A DNA stretch of 64,000 nt from PFJX01 sp037442845 (GCA_037442845.1 JBBIPL010000002.1:1-64000); one strand, 5' to 3'. Counted from the stretch's first letter, positions 25,572-35,283 are shown. The notes: a model not told the origin generated them from the letters alone. A program made the numbers and translations.

Positions 25572-26912
25572 ATGTGGATTGCACGATCGAGCGGCAACAT
25601 ACTCGCCATCAGTCTGACCCTGGCCTGGGGCGCGGCGACTGCGGAAACCCTGACTTTGCGCCAGGCGGTGGAGGCCGCGTTAACCGGCAACCCGGACATG
25701 GCGGCCAGCCAGGCGCGGGTGGCGCAGGCCGAGGCGGGAACACGCCAGGTCGACGGCTCGCGTCTGCCGCGCGTCACCGTTTCCCTCCATGCCACGCAGA
25801 CCAACGACCCCCTCGCCGCTTTTGGCCTGAGGCTGGGGCAGGAACGGATCAAGGCGGCGGATTTCAATCCGGCGACGCTGAACGACCCTTCGTCAATAAG
25901 CAATTTCAATAGTCGTGTCGAGGTCACCGCGCCCGTCTACAGCGGCGGCCAGATCAGCGCCCGTCGGGATGAGGCCCGCGCCTACGCCCGCGCTGCCCGC
26001 GACGGCGATCTGGCGGCGCGGCAGAACGTGTTGCTGAACGTGCTGGAGGCCTATCAGGGCGTGCATCTGGCCCGCGCCAACCTGCGCGTCAGCGAAAAGG
26101 CGCTGGCGGCCGCGACCGAATACGCGCGCGCCGCCGGCAATCTGCACAAGCAGGGCATGGCGGTGCGCAGCGACGTGCTGTCGGCGCGGGTGAATCTGGA
26201 GAATGCCCGGCTGCGCGTCAGCGAAGCCCGGCGCCATGAGGCCACCGCCCTGGACCGCCTGAAGCTGCTGATGGGCCGCGGTCTCGCCGAGACGGTCGAT
26301 GTGGGTGACGAAGCGCGGCTCAAGCTGCCGGAGGGGGGCCTGGAGTCGTTGCGCGAGCAGGCCCTGGCCACGCATCCCGGCTTGCGCGCCTTGCGCGCCC
26401 AGGTCGAGGCGGCGCAGGCCGCGACACTGGCCGCGCGCGGCGCCAAGCTGCCGCAGGTCAACGTCATGGCCCGCCAGGACTGGAATGACGAAAATCTAGG
26501 CTTCGATGCCTCGTCCTACACCCTGGGCGGCAGCCTGTCCTGGAATCTGTTCGACGGCGGCGCCAACAACGCGGCCATCGACCGTGCCCAGGCGGCGCGC
26601 ATGGAGCAGGTCGCGCGCCTGCGCCAGGCCGAGGCTGGCGTCATCTTCGGCCTGACCGAGGCGCGCCGCCGCGCGCTGGAGGCCGAAGAGCGTCTGGCGG
26701 CGCGCGAGGAGGCGACGAGGGAGGCCGAGGAGGTACAGCGCCTGACCAAGCTGCGCTACGAGAACGGCGTCACCACCCTGGTCGACCTGCTTTCCGCGCA
26801 GACGCTGCTCGACCGGGCCCGCGTCGACCTGGCCAGCGCCCGCTTCGACCTTTCGGTGAGCCGCGGGCAGGTGCTGCACGCCGCCGGCCTGCTGGATTTA
26901 GACCAACTTTGA
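25572..26912 (+). CDS. TolC-family outer membrane efflux protein
   Basis: A 446-residue outer membrane channel of the TolC/OMF type. A signal peptide ends near AWGAATAETLTL. The two repeated halves each have the long-helix pattern (for example LRQAVEAALTGNPDMAASQA and GLRALRAQVEAAQAATLAAR) and the beta-strand stretch SYTLGGSLSWNLFDGG. It forms the outer exit of the tripartite pump encoded with the next two genes, 13 bp apart. Confidence 0.93.
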   Translation: MWIARSSGNILAISLTLAWGAATAETLTLRQAVEAALTGNPDMAASQARVAQAEAGTRQVDGSRLPRVTVSLHATQTNDPLAAFGLRLGQERIKAADFNPATLNDPSSISNFNSRVEVTAPVYSGGQISARRDEARAYARAARDGDLAARQNVLLNVLEAYQGVHLARANLRVSEKALAAATEYARAAGNLHKQGMAVRSDVLSARVNLENARLRVSEARRHEATALDRLKLLMGRGLAETVDVGDEARLKLPEGGLESLREQALATHPGLRALRAQVEAAQAATLAARGAKLPQVNVMARQDWNDENLGFDASSYTLGGSLSWNLFDGGANNAAIDRAQAARMEQVARLRQAEAGVIFGLTEARRRALEAEERLAAREEATREAEEVQRLTKLRYENGVTTLVDLLSAQTLLDRARVDLASARFDLSVSRGQVLHAAGLLDLDQL

Positions 26913-26925
26913 TGGGGATCGGACC

Positions 26926-27987
26926 ATGTTGAAACAATTGCCCATTTCCCTGTTTATCGCCGCGCTCCTCGCCGGCTGCGGCAAGCAGGACCCGGCCTCC
27001 GGCCAGGCTGCCGCGCCGCGCGTCGTACCGGTAGAAATCGCGCCGGCATCGCTCCTGCGTGTCGCCGCCTATCAGCCCGCGCCCGCCACGCTGGTGGCGG
27101 AACAGCAGGTGCAGGTGGCTTCCCGCCTGATGGGCTACATCCGTTCCATCGACGTGGCGGAAGGACAGAGGGTGACGGTCGGGCAGCGCCTGTTCAGCGT
27201 CGATCCCGTCGATCTGCAGGGCCAGGTCGAGCAGTCCCGCGCCGGCGTCAAGCAGGCCGAGGACGCGCTGGCCGACGCCAGGCTGGAGTACAAGCGCTTC
27301 GAGGCCCTGTACAAGGAAGAGGCGGTCACTCGCCAGCAGTTCGAGAAGATGAAGCTGCAGCACGACATCGCCGAATCCCGCCTGAACCAGGCCCGCGCCG
27401 GGCTTGATACCGCCACCGGCCAGTTGCGCTACGCCAGCGTCACCTCGCCCATCGCTGGCGTGGTCACGCGCAAGCTGGCGCACGCCGGCGATCTGGCGGC
27501 GCCCGGACGTCCGGTGCTGGTGGTGGAGAATCCCGGCCGCCTGCAGGTGGAAACCCAGGCGCCCGAAGCGGTGCTGGGCGGTCTCAAGCCTGGCGCGCAG
27601 ATTCTGGTCGAGGTGGAGGGCCGGGAGCGCCCGCTGTCCGCCCGCCTGGCGCGCGTGTCGCCCGCCGCCGATCCGGTCACCCGCACCTTCCTGGTCAAGC
27701 TCGACATCGACGGCGCCGGCCTGAAGAGCGGCCTATTCGCGCGCGCCCTGTTCCCCGCCGGCGAGCGCGAGGTGCTGACGGTGCCCGCCGCGGCTCTGGT
27801 GCGTCGGGCCGGCATCGAGGGCGTGTTCGTGGTCGGCGCCGACGGCATCGCGCGGTTCCGCATGGTGCGCGCCGGCGCCCGCCAGGACGGCGCGGTCGAG
27901 GTGCAGGCCGGGCTTGCCGCCGGCGAGCGCGTGGTCACCGGCGGCGCCCTAAAGCAGCTCGAATCCGGCGACAAGGCCGGCGCCTGA
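26926..27987 (+). CDS. RND efflux periplasmic adaptor lipoprotein
   Basis: A 353-residue HlyD/MFP-type adaptor. Its signal peptide ends in the lipobox LLAGC (Cys19), so it is anchored in the inner membrane. It then shows a lipoyl-like half (GYIRSIDVAEGQRVTVGQRL), an alpha hairpin and the second half PIAGVVTRKLAHAGDLAAPG, followed by a barrel and membrane-proximal domain. It bridges the RND pump and the TolC-like channel. Confidence 0.93.
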   Translation: MLKQLPISLFIAALLAGCGKQDPASGQAAAPRVVPVEIAPASLLRVAAYQPAPATLVAEQQVQVASRLMGYIRSIDVAEGQRVTVGQRLFSVDPVDLQGQVEQSRAGVKQAEDALADARLEYKRFEALYKEEAVTRQQFEKMKLQHDIAESRLNQARAGLDTATGQLRYASVTSPIAGVVTRKLAHAGDLAAPGRPVLVVENPGRLQVETQAPEAVLGGLKPGAQILVEVEGRERPLSARLARVSPAADPVTRTFLVKLDIDGAGLKSGLFARALFPAGEREVLTVPAAALVRRAGIEGVFVVGADGIARFRMVRAGARQDGAVEVQAGLAAGERVVTGGALKQLESGDKAGA

Positions 27988-28012
27988 GCGCCCGACGAGA
28001 GGGAAACGCGCC

Positions 28013-31000
28013 ATGTCCACGAACGGTTCGCAGATCAACATCGCCGGCAAGCTGGCCGAAACCTTCCTTGAATCCAAGATCACGCCCCTGGTCATCCTCG
28101 GCCTGTTCATGCTGGGGATGCTGGCGCTGGGCCTGACGCCGCGCGAGTACAACCCGCAGATCGTGGTACCGGCGGCCAACATCGTCGTCAGCAAGCCAGG
28201 CGCCTCCGCCGAGGAGGTCAACAACCTGATCGTCAAGCCCTTGCAGGCGATCATGCACGCCCAGTCCGGCGTCGACCACAGCTACGGCTATGCCGCCAAC
28301 GACTACGGCGTGGTCACCGTGCAGTTCGAGGTGGGCGAGGATCAGGAACAGAGCCTGGTGAAGCTGTACAACCAGCTCGTGCAGAACATGGATCGCATCC
28401 CGCCCGGCGCCTTTGAACCCATCGTCAAACCGATCAACGTCGACGACGTGCCCATCCTGACCGTCACGCTGAGTTCGCGCGAGCACGACGACCGCGTCCT
28501 GCGCGAGATCGGCGCGCGCCTGCTGGAACACCTGCGCAACGCGCCGGGCGTGTCGTTCACCCAGCTCATCGGCGGCCGCGCGCCGGCCCTCAACGTGTGG
28601 ATCGATCCGCAGCGCGTGGCGGGCGCCGGCTTGAGCCTGGACCGCGTCGACCAGGCCCTGCGCGGCGCCAACGTGTCGGCGCCGCTGGGCGCGCTGACGC
28701 GCGACAACCGCGCGACGCCGCTGCGCCTGGACGGCTTCCTGGGCAGTGCCGAGGAGGTGGGCGCCATCGTCGTCGGCGTCTCCCAGGGCCGCCCGGTGTA
28801 TTTGCGCGACATCGCGCGCGTCGAGCAGGGCGGCGCCGAGGTGGAAGAGGCGACCTGGATCGGTTTCGGTCCGGCCGCCGGCAAGGCCGGGGGCGCCGGC
28901 GCCTCGGCGGCGGTGACCCTGGCCATCGCCAAGAAGGCCGGCGCCAACGCGGTCGACGTCACCGCCGCCGTACTGGCCAAACTGGACGACCTGAAACGCC
29001 AGGCCATCCCCGAAGGCGTCGAGGTGAGCATCACGCGCGACGACGGCGAACGCGCCGACGCCGCCGTCGACCTGCTGGTCGAACACCTGGGCATCGCCAT
29101 CTTCACGGTGATCCTTTTGATGTGGTGGTTCCTCGGCTGGCGCGAGGCGGGCATCGTCACCCTGACCATCCCGCTCATCCTCTTCATCGTCCTCGCGGTC
29201 GGCCTGGTGCTCGGCCAGACCATCAACCGCATCACCCTGTTCGCGCTGATCCTCGCCCTGGGCCTGCTGGTGGACGACTCCATCGTCGTCATCGAGAACA
29301 TCCATCGCCACCTGCACCACGGCAAGGTGAAGATGGAGGAGTTCGGCAAGACCCTGGTCAACGCCACCAACGAGATCGGCAACCCCACCAACGTCGCCAC
29401 CCTGGCGGTGATCCTCGCTTTCATTCCGATGGCCTTCGTCACCGGCATGATGGGTCCCTTCATGCGCCCCATCCCCATCAACGTGCCGGTGGCCATGCTC
29501 GCCTCGCTGCTCATCGCCTACTCGGTGGTGCCCTGGGCTGCGCGCCGGGCGCTGCGCGGCAAAGCCCTGCGCGAGATGGAGAAGCGCGCAACCATGGAGG
29601 ACCAAGGCCATGCCCAGGAGGACCCGCTGCGCCGCATGTATCTGGCGGTGGCGCGGCCGCTGATGGACAGCGCGGCCAAGCGCAACCTGTTCTTCCTGGT
29701 GGTGGTGATCCTGCTGATCGGCGCCATGCTCATGCCCGCCTGGCAGTTCGTCCGTCCCGCCGGCATGAACGGCCCGCTGTCGCCGCTGGGCGTCGAGTTG
29801 AAGATGCTGCCCAACGACGACACCAACACCATGCTGCTAGAGATCGACATGCCGGCCGGCACCGCGCTGGCCGCCACCGACGGCGTCGCCCGCGCGGTCG
29901 GCGAGACGCTGGCGCGCCACGCCGAGGTGGCCGATTACCAGGCATTCGTCGGCATGGCGGCGCCCATCGACTTCGCCGCCCTGGTGCGCGGCGACATGCT
30001 CAAACGCGGCGAGAATCTGGCGCAGATCCGCGTCAATCTGAGCGACAAGGGCGACCGCTCGCTGTCCTCGCACGACATCGCCGATGAGTTCCACGCGGCG
30101 CTGAGCGACGTGCGCGCGGCTTATCCGGAGGCGCGCATCAAGATCTACGAAACGCCGCCCGGCCCGCCGGTGCCCTCGCAGGTGCTGGCCGAATTGTACG
30201 GGCCCGACTACGACGCCTTGCGCGCCGCCGCCGGCGAGGTGCGCGCCGCCTTCGATCAGGTATACGGTCTGATCAACGTCGATGACAGCGTCACCGCCGA
30301 CGTCCAGGGTTACCGCGTGCGCGTCGACGCCGAGAAGGCCATGCTCGCCGGCGTCGCCCCGGCGCAGGTGGCCAAGCTGCTGCGCGACTACGTGTCCGGC
30401 TTCAAGATCGGTACCCTGCACGCGGACGACGCGCGCGAACCGATCGACATCAGCGTGCGCCTGCCGCGCGAACAGCGCGCCGACCCGGACAGCCTGCTCA
30501 GCCTGCGCGTCGCCAACGCGCAGGGGGCGCAGATTCCGTTGTCGGCCATCGCGACGGTGGAACGGCAAACGGAAACGAAGCCGATCCACGCACGCGACCT
30601 GCACGCCAACGTCATGGTCGGCGGCGAGATGCTGAAATCCAGCCCGGTCTACGCGGTCCTCGCGCTCGACCAGATGCTGGACGGCAAGCCCCTGCCCGGC
30701 GGCGTCACCTTCACCACCGGCAACCTCGGCTTCACCGAGGCGCAGCCCAAGGATGTGGTGGACTACACCCTGCTGTGGGGCGGCGAGATGCGCCTCACCT
30801 TGGACGTGTTCCGCGACCTGGGTTCGGCCTTCATCGTCGCCCTGGTGCTGATCTACCTGACGCTTACCGCCTACTACAAGTCGTTCATGCTGCCGATCAT
30901 CGTCATGGGCGCCATTCCGCTCACCCTGGTCGGCGTGTTCCCCGGCCACTGGGCGATGGGCCAGGCCTTTACCGCCACCTCGATGATCGGCGTCATCGCC

Positions 31001-31303
31001 CTGGCCGGCGTGGTGGTGCGCAACTCGCTGCTGCTGATCGACTTCATCCTCGACTACCGGCGCCAGGGCTACTCGCTGGAAGAGGCGGTGATGGAGGCCG
31101 GCGCTGTGCGCTTCCGTCCGATCCTGCTCACCGCGCTGGCGATCATCGCCGCCTCGGCGATCATGGTCACCGACCCGGTGTTCGGCGGTCTCGCCGTATC
31201 GCTGATCTTCGGCACCTTCGCCTCGACCGCGCTGACCCTGGTGGTGATTCCCTTGCTGTACCTGCTGTGGCAGCGCCGCCAGCCATCCGCCGCCGCCGCT
31301 TGA
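28013..31303 (+). CDS. RND-type efflux transporter permease
   Basis: A 1096-residue inner-membrane proton antiporter of the resistance-nodulation-division superfamily. TM1 (LVILGLFMLGMLALGL) is followed by a large periplasmic porter domain, TM2-6, a second porter domain and TM7-12. The proton-relay acids lie in TM4 (LALGLLVDDSIVVIENIHRH). The sequence belongs to the less-studied branch with PREYNPQIVVP after TM1, distinct from AcrB and from CusA: I see no Cus-type methionine relay. The substrate is not deducible from sequence; the regulator suggests a sulfur or thiol-related compound. Confidence 0.92.
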   Translation: MSTNGSQINIAGKLAETFLESKITPLVILGLFMLGMLALGLTPREYNPQIVVPAANIVVSKPGASAEEVNNLIVKPLQAIMHAQSGVDHSYGYAANDYGVVTVQFEVGEDQEQSLVKLYNQLVQNMDRIPPGAFEPIVKPINVDDVPILTVTLSSREHDDRVLREIGARLLEHLRNAPGVSFTQLIGGRAPALNVWIDPQRVAGAGLSLDRVDQALRGANVSAPLGALTRDNRATPLRLDGFLGSAEEVGAIVVGVSQGRPVYLRDIARVEQGGAEVEEATWIGFGPAAGKAGGAGASAAVTLAIAKKAGANAVDVTAAVLAKLDDLKRQAIPEGVEVSITRDDGERADAAVDLLVEHLGIAIFTVILLMWWFLGWREAGIVTLTIPLILFIVLAVGLVLGQTINRITLFALILALGLLVDDSIVVIENIHRHLHHGKVKMEEFGKTLVNATNEIGNPTNVATLAVILAFIPMAFVTGMMGPFMRPIPINVPVAMLASLLIAYSVVPWAARRALRGKALREMEKRATMEDQGHAQEDPLRRMYLAVARPLMDSAAKRNLFFLVVVILLIGAMLMPAWQFVRPAGMNGPLSPLGVELKMLPNDDTNTMLLEIDMPAGTALAATDGVARAVGETLARHAEVADYQAFVGMAAPIDFAALVRGDMLKRGENLAQIRVNLSDKGDRSLSSHDIADEFHAALSDVRAAYPEARIKIYETPPGPPVPSQVLAELYGPDYDALRAAAGEVRAAFDQVYGLINVDDSVTADVQGYRVRVDAEKAMLAGVAPAQVAKLLRDYVSGFKIGTLHADDAREPIDISVRLPREQRADPDSLLSLRVANAQGAQIPLSAIATVERQTETKPIHARDLHANVMVGGEMLKSSPVYAVLALDQMLDGKPLPGGVTFTTGNLGFTEAQPKDVVDYTLLWGGEMRLTLDVFRDLGSAFIVALVLIYLTLTAYYKSFMLPIIVMGAIPLTLVGVFPGHWAMGQAFTATSMIGVIALAGVVVRNSLLLIDFILDYRRQGYSLEEAVMEAGAVRFRPILLTALAIIAASAIMVTDPVFGGLAVSLIFGTFASTALTLVVIPLLYLLWQRRQPSAAAA

Positions 31304-31337
31304 CCATCACTCTCAACCGACCTGTAAGGAGCTTCCC

Positions 31338-31562
31338 ATGAGCATCGAGAACATCGTCCGCATCGTCGCCGGTTTCTTCATCCTGCTGTCGCTGGCCCTC
31401 GCCCACATGATGGGTCAGGCCGACCTGACGCAGGTGAGCTGGCTGTGGTTCACCGCCTTCGTCGGCCTCAATCTGTTTCAGTCCGGTTTCACCAACTTCT
31501 GTCCGCTGGTCAACATCCTCAAGAAGATGGGCTTCAAGGAAGCCGGCGCCTCCTGCAACTGA
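31338..31562 (+). CDS. DUF2892 (YgaP-type) membrane protein
   Basis: A 74-residue protein with two hydrophobic segments (IVAGFFILLSLALAHMMG and WFTAFVGLNLFQSGFTNF) and the typical DUF2892 ending FCPLVNILKKMGFK, plus a C-terminal Cys. In E. coli YgaP this unit is fused to a rhodanese; here the rhodanese is the next gene. DUF2892 is common in BigR-type sulfide-response operons. Confidence 0.88.
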   Translation: MSIENIVRIVAGFFILLSLALAHMMGQADLTQVSWLWFTAFVGLNLFQSGFTNFCPLVNILKKMGFKEAGASCN

Positions 31563-31602
31563 GGTTAAAATCTCGGCCTTCGCTTTCTTGCCGCCGTAGC
31601 CC

Positions 31603-32013
31603 ATGGAATTCGTACTGCAAAACATCTGGCTCATCCTGCTGGTCGTGGTCTCCGGCTTCATGCTGTTCGGCGGCGGCCTGTTCGGCCGGCTCTCCGGCAT
31701 CAAGCAGGTGGGCCCGCAGGAGGCGGTGTTGCTGTTCAACCACGAGGATGCCCTGGTGCTGGACGTGCGCGAGCAATCCGAATGGGCCGACGGCCACATC
31801 GCCAGGGCCAAGCACGTGCCCCTCGGCCAGTTGAAGAACCGCATGGGCGATCTGGACAAGTTCAAGGACAAGCCCATCGTCGCCGTATGCCGCAGCGGCA
31901 ACCGCTCCCGGCACGCCTGCGGCCTGCTGCGCAAGGCCGGCTTCGAGAACGTGCACAACCTGGCCGGCGGCATGCAGGCCTGGGAACAGGCCGGACTGCC
32001 GAGAGAAAAGTAG
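31603..32013 (+). CDS. Membrane-anchored rhodanese
   Basis: A 136-residue single-domain sulfurtransferase with an N-terminal membrane helix (IWLILLVVVSGFMLFGGGLF). The active-site loop CRSGNRS has the persulfide-carrying Cys96. The domain begins VLDVREQSEWADGHI. It would move sulfane sulfur between thiols at the inner membrane. It lies between DUF2892 and grxC. Confidence 0.92.
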   Translation: MEFVLQNIWLILLVVVSGFMLFGGGLFGRLSGIKQVGPQEAVLLFNHEDALVLDVREQSEWADGHIARAKHVPLGQLKNRMGDLDKFKDKPIVAVCRSGNRSRHACGLLRKAGFENVHNLAGGMQAWEQAGLPREK

Positions 32014-32056
32014 ACGCGAGCAGGCGGTTTCTAGGCCCCACTGGAAAGGACACGCA

Positions 32057-32314
32057 ATGCCCCCCGTGAAGATGTACTGCACCGCCGTATGCCCTTACTG
32101 CATCATGGCCGAGAAGCTGTTGAACAAGAAGGGCGTCAGCCGGATCGAGAAGATTCGCATCGATCTCGATCCGGTCCAGCGCGACGAGATGATCCGCATC
32201 ACCGGCCGCCGCACGGTGCCGCAGATCTACATCGGCGACCGTCACGTCGGCGGCTTCGACGACATTTCCGCGCTGGACGCGGCGGGTGAACTGGATCCCC
32301 TGCTGGCCGCCTGA
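32057..32314 (+). CDS. grxC: Glutaredoxin 3
   Basis: An 85-residue dithiol glutaredoxin with the active site CPYC (Cys12, Cys15) and the glutathione-binding TVPQIYIGDRHVGGFDD. It reduces protein-glutathione mixed disulfides using glutathione made by gshA/gshB. An additional Cys8 precedes the active site. Confidence 0.95.
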   Translation: MPPVKMYCTAVCPYCIMAEKLLNKKGVSRIEKIRIDLDPVQRDEMIRITGRRTVPQIYIGDRHVGGFDDISALDAAGELDPLLAA

Positions 32315-32387
32315 ACCTCACGGCGCTTGAATTCGCGGCGGCCCGCCGCCATTTTGCTGCCAGTGTCCTGATGCACGGAGCCCAGTC

Positions 32388-32807
32388 ATGGAACTCGTCT
32401 GTCCCCACTGCGGCGCGGTCAACCGCGTGCCCGACGACCGCCTGAAGCAGCAACCGAAATGCGGCAAATGCGGCGCCGAAGTGCTGCCCGCCCATCCCGT
32501 CGAACTCATTGCCGCGAACTTCGACAAGTTCATCGCCAGAAACGAACTGCCCGTGCTGGTGGATTTCTGGGCGCCCTGGTGCGGCCCCTGCAAGATGTTC
32601 GCTCCCACCTTCGCGCAGATGGCCGGCCAGTACCTGGGCCGGGTGCGTTTCGCCAAGGTGAACACGGAGGCGGAACAGGGGCTGGCCGCCCGCCACGGCA
32701 TCCGCAGCATCCCCACGCTGGCCCTGTTCAAGGGCGGGCGGGAAGTGGACCGGGTGGCCGGCGCGTTGCCGCCGCAACAGTTGCAGGCCTGGCTGGCGCG
32801 GTATTGA
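32388..32807 (+). CDS. trxC: Thioredoxin 2 with zinc ribbon
   Basis: A 139-residue Trx2. Its N-terminal zinc ribbon has Cys5/Cys8 and Cys25/Cys28; the thioredoxin domain carries WCGPC (Cys65, Cys68). Trx2 is an oxidative-stress reductase in proteobacteria. It sits in the same run of sulfur/thiol genes after the RND operon. Confidence 0.95.
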   Translation: MELVCPHCGAVNRVPDDRLKQQPKCGKCGAEVLPAHPVELIAANFDKFIARNELPVLVDFWAPWCGPCKMFAPTFAQMAGQYLGRVRFAKVNTEAEQGLAARHGIRSIPTLALFKGGREVDRVAGALPPQQLQAWLARY

Positions 32808-32876
32808 AGGGGTCCGCGAAGCCGTAATGGTGAGAGGCTATAATTTCCGGCCTTCTTTCCCAACCCGGATCCCGTC

Positions 32877-33350
32877 ATGACCGATCAGCAACCGCAACAA
32901 CAAGCCCTGCCCGTCTTCCAGATCGAGAAGATCTACGTCAAGGATCTCTCCGTCGAGGTGCCCAGCGCGCCCGCCATCTTCCTGGAAAGGGACCCGCCGC
33001 AGATCGACATGCAGCTCAACACCCAGAGCGCGCCGGTGGATACCGGCAACGGCATCTACCAGACCATCCTGACCCTGACCATCAACGCCAAGATCAAGGA
33101 CAAGGTCGCCTTCCTGGTCGAACTGCAACAGGCCGGCATCTTCCGCATCCAGAACGTGCCGCAGGAGGCGATGGAGCCGGCCCTCGGCATCGGCTGCCCG
33201 AACATCCTCTTCCCCTACGCCCGCGAGGCGGTGTCCGACGCCGTGCTGAAAGCCGGCTTCCCGCCGCTGATGCTGCAACCCGTCAATTTCGAGGTGATGT
33301 ACATGCAGCAACAGCAGGCTCTGCAGCAGCAAACGCAGCAGCCGAACTGA
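32877..33350 (+). CDS. secB: Protein-export chaperone SecB
   Basis: A 157-residue tetrameric chaperone that holds preproteins unfolded and hands them to SecA. Core segments IEKIYVKDLSVEVPSAPAIF and NILFPYAREAVSDAVLKAGF match SecB well. The tail is very rich in Gln. The context grxC-trxC-secB-gpsA resembles the common grxC-secB-gpsA order. Confidence 0.96.
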   Translation: MTDQQPQQQALPVFQIEKIYVKDLSVEVPSAPAIFLERDPPQIDMQLNTQSAPVDTGNGIYQTILTLTINAKIKDKVAFLVELQQAGIFRIQNVPQEAMEPALGIGCPNILFPYAREAVSDAVLKAGFPPLMLQPVNFEVMYMQQQQALQQQTQQPN

Positions 33351-33407
33351 CCCCGCGCCGGGCATGGTGCGCATGAGCCCAGCGCGCGGCGACGAGCGGG
33401 TGGCCCG

Positions 33408-34397
33408 GTGAGCATCGCCGTGCTCGGCGCCGGCGCCTGGGGGACCGGCCTGGCCATCCGCCTGGCCGGGCACAGTGCGGTGAGGCTGTGGACGCGTTCC
33501 GCCGAGCACGCGGCGGCCATGGCGCGCGACCGCGAGAATCACCGCTATCTGCCCGGCTTCGCCCTGCCCGCGGGGCTGGCGCCAACCGGCGAGCTGGCCG
33601 CCGCGCTGGCGGATGCAGACCTGATCGTCGCCGCCGTGCCCAGCAACGGCTTCCGTTCCTTGCTCCTGGAGTTGCGCCAGCGCGGCGCGCGGCAGCCCCT
33701 GGTGTGGCTGTGCAAGGGTCTGGAGACCGGCACGCGCAAGCTGCCGCACGCGGTGCTGGCGGAAACCTGGCCCGAGCATCCGCCGGCCGCCGTGCTGTCG
33801 GGCCCCAGCTTCGCCAAGGAAGTGGCGCAGGGCCTGCCCGCTGCGCTCAGCGTGGCCAGCGACGACGCGGATTTCGCCCGGCAGGTCGCGCGCCAGCTGC
33901 ACGATTCCCGCCTGCGCCTTTATTCCGGCAGCGACGTGGTGGGCGTGGAACTGGGCGGCGCGGTGAAGAACGTCATCGCCATCGCCGCCGGCATTTCCGA
34001 CGGCCTGGGCTTCGGCTGCAACGCCCGCGCCGCGCTGATCACGCGCGGTCTGGCCGAGCTGACCCGGCTCGGCCTGAAGATGGGCGGGCATCCGGAAACC
34101 TTCATGGGTCTGTCCGGCATGGGCGATCTCATCCTCACCTGCACCGGCGATCTCTCGCGCAACCGGCAACTGGGCCAGCGCCTGGCCGCCGGCGAAAGCC
34201 CGGAAGGCGCCCTGCGCGAACTCGGGCACGTGGCCGAAGGCGCCACCACCGCCGTGGAGGTGGACGCCCTGGCGCGCGAACTGGGCGTCGACATGCCCAT
34301 CACCGAGGCGGTAGCGCGGGTGCTCGGCCAGGAATTGGCGCCGCGCGAGGCGGTGGCCGCCCTGCTCGCGCGCGACCTCAAGGACGAAGGCGCCTGA
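33408..34397 (+). CDS. gpsA: Glycerol-3-phosphate dehydrogenase (NAD(P)+)
   Basis: Makes sn-glycerol 3-phosphate from dihydroxyacetone phosphate for phospholipid synthesis. The 329-residue product starts at GTG with the Rossmann motif IAVLGAGAWGTGLA. It shows LSGPSFAKEVAQGLP and the catalytic Lys in ELGGAVKNVIAIAAGISDGL. Confidence 0.95.
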   Translation: MSIAVLGAGAWGTGLAIRLAGHSAVRLWTRSAEHAAAMARDRENHRYLPGFALPAGLAPTGELAAALADADLIVAAVPSNGFRSLLLELRQRGARQPLVWLCKGLETGTRKLPHAVLAETWPEHPPAAVLSGPSFAKEVAQGLPAALSVASDDADFARQVARQLHDSRLRLYSGSDVVGVELGGAVKNVIAIAAGISDGLGFGCNARAALITRGLAELTRLGLKMGGHPETFMGLSGMGDLILTCTGDLSRNRQLGQRLAAGESPEGALRELGHVAEGATTAVEVDALARELGVDMPITEAVARVLGQELAPREAVAALLARDLKDEGA

Positions 34398-34425
34398 CGC
34401 GGCCGTGCGGCCGGCCACGCCGCCC

Positions 34426-35256
34426 ATGCCCCCGCAGTCCGCACCGAGTCCGTTCGCGGCGCGCCACGCCCGCTGGACGGAACTGCACGCCCGCCACGGC
34501 CCCGCCCGCGCCTATCCCTACGCCTGGCGCCTGCCCGAGCTGGCGCGCGGCGAGGGGCGACGCGCCAGCGTCCGCGCGGCGCTGGCCTTGAGCCTGACGC
34601 TGTACGGCTTGGGGCGCTTCCCGGAAGCCCAGCGCAAGCTGCCGCCCGATCTATTTTTCGATGAGGATGACGCCGAGTTGGCGGCCGCCGTCGACGATCT
34701 GCGCCGCCGCTGTCTCTGGTGGATGGGCGAGGACGTCGCGCCGCCGCCCGATGCGTCGCCGCCCGGCTGCGCCCAGGCTCCCGCCGCGTTGCTGCGGCGC
34801 GCCTATTTCCACTTTCTCGGCGACCGGCCGCTGCCGCCGGCGGATGCTGCCTGGCAGGCGGCTCCGGGCGTGGACGACTTGCCAGGCGCGTGGCTAACTC
34901 TGTTGCGGCACTGGTCGCGCCTGCGCGTGGGCCAGCCGGCGCCCGCCAGCGACGCCCATGCGGCGCTCGCCGCCTTGTGCCGCCAGGCGCCGGCCGAGGC
35001 GGCGCACGCCGTGGCGGTGTTCGCCGAGGCCGCCTTCCACCAGCATGCCGCCCTGTCCCTGGTCTGGCTGGAGGAGGCCCTGGAACAGGGCGAACGTTTC
35101 GGCCAGCATCACCTCAAGGCCCGCCTGCTCCACCTCAAGGCCCGCGCCCTAGCGGCCGGCGGCGCCCTGCGCGAGGCCGACCGTTTCCTTGCCCTGGCGC
35201 GCGAGTGGGCGGCGCGTCAGGGGGCTTGGCGGGCGCTGCGCGACATGGCGCTATGA
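34426..35256 (+). CDS. Hypothetical helical-repeat protein
   Basis: A 276-residue Ala/Leu/Arg-rich soluble protein, not recognised. The second half looks like TPR-type helix pairs (AALSLVWLEEALEQGERFG and LKARALAAGGALREADRFL). No signal peptide. The ATG at 34426 is favoured; an in-frame GTG at 34405, eight bases after gpsA, is also possible. It may be coupled with gpsA, but no function is suggested. Confidence 0.6.
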   Translation: MPPQSAPSPFAARHARWTELHARHGPARAYPYAWRLPELARGEGRRASVRAALALSLTLYGLGRFPEAQRKLPPDLFFDEDDAELAAAVDDLRRRCLWWMGEDVAPPPDASPPGCAQAPAALLRRAYFHFLGDRPLPPADAAWQAAPGVDDLPGAWLTLLRHWSRLRVGQPAPASDAHAALAALCRQAPAEAAHAVAVFAEAAFHQHAALSLVWLEEALEQGERFGQHHLKARLLHLKARALAAGGALREADRFLALAREWAARQGAWRALRDMAL

Positions 35257-35283
35257 TGCACTGCACAAATCTCCCTGCCCACC

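Noticed and set aside
28013..31303. CusA-type copper/silver pump
   Set aside because: No methionine-rich relay and no Cus-type accessory genes; the regulator lacks a metal-binding CVC box.
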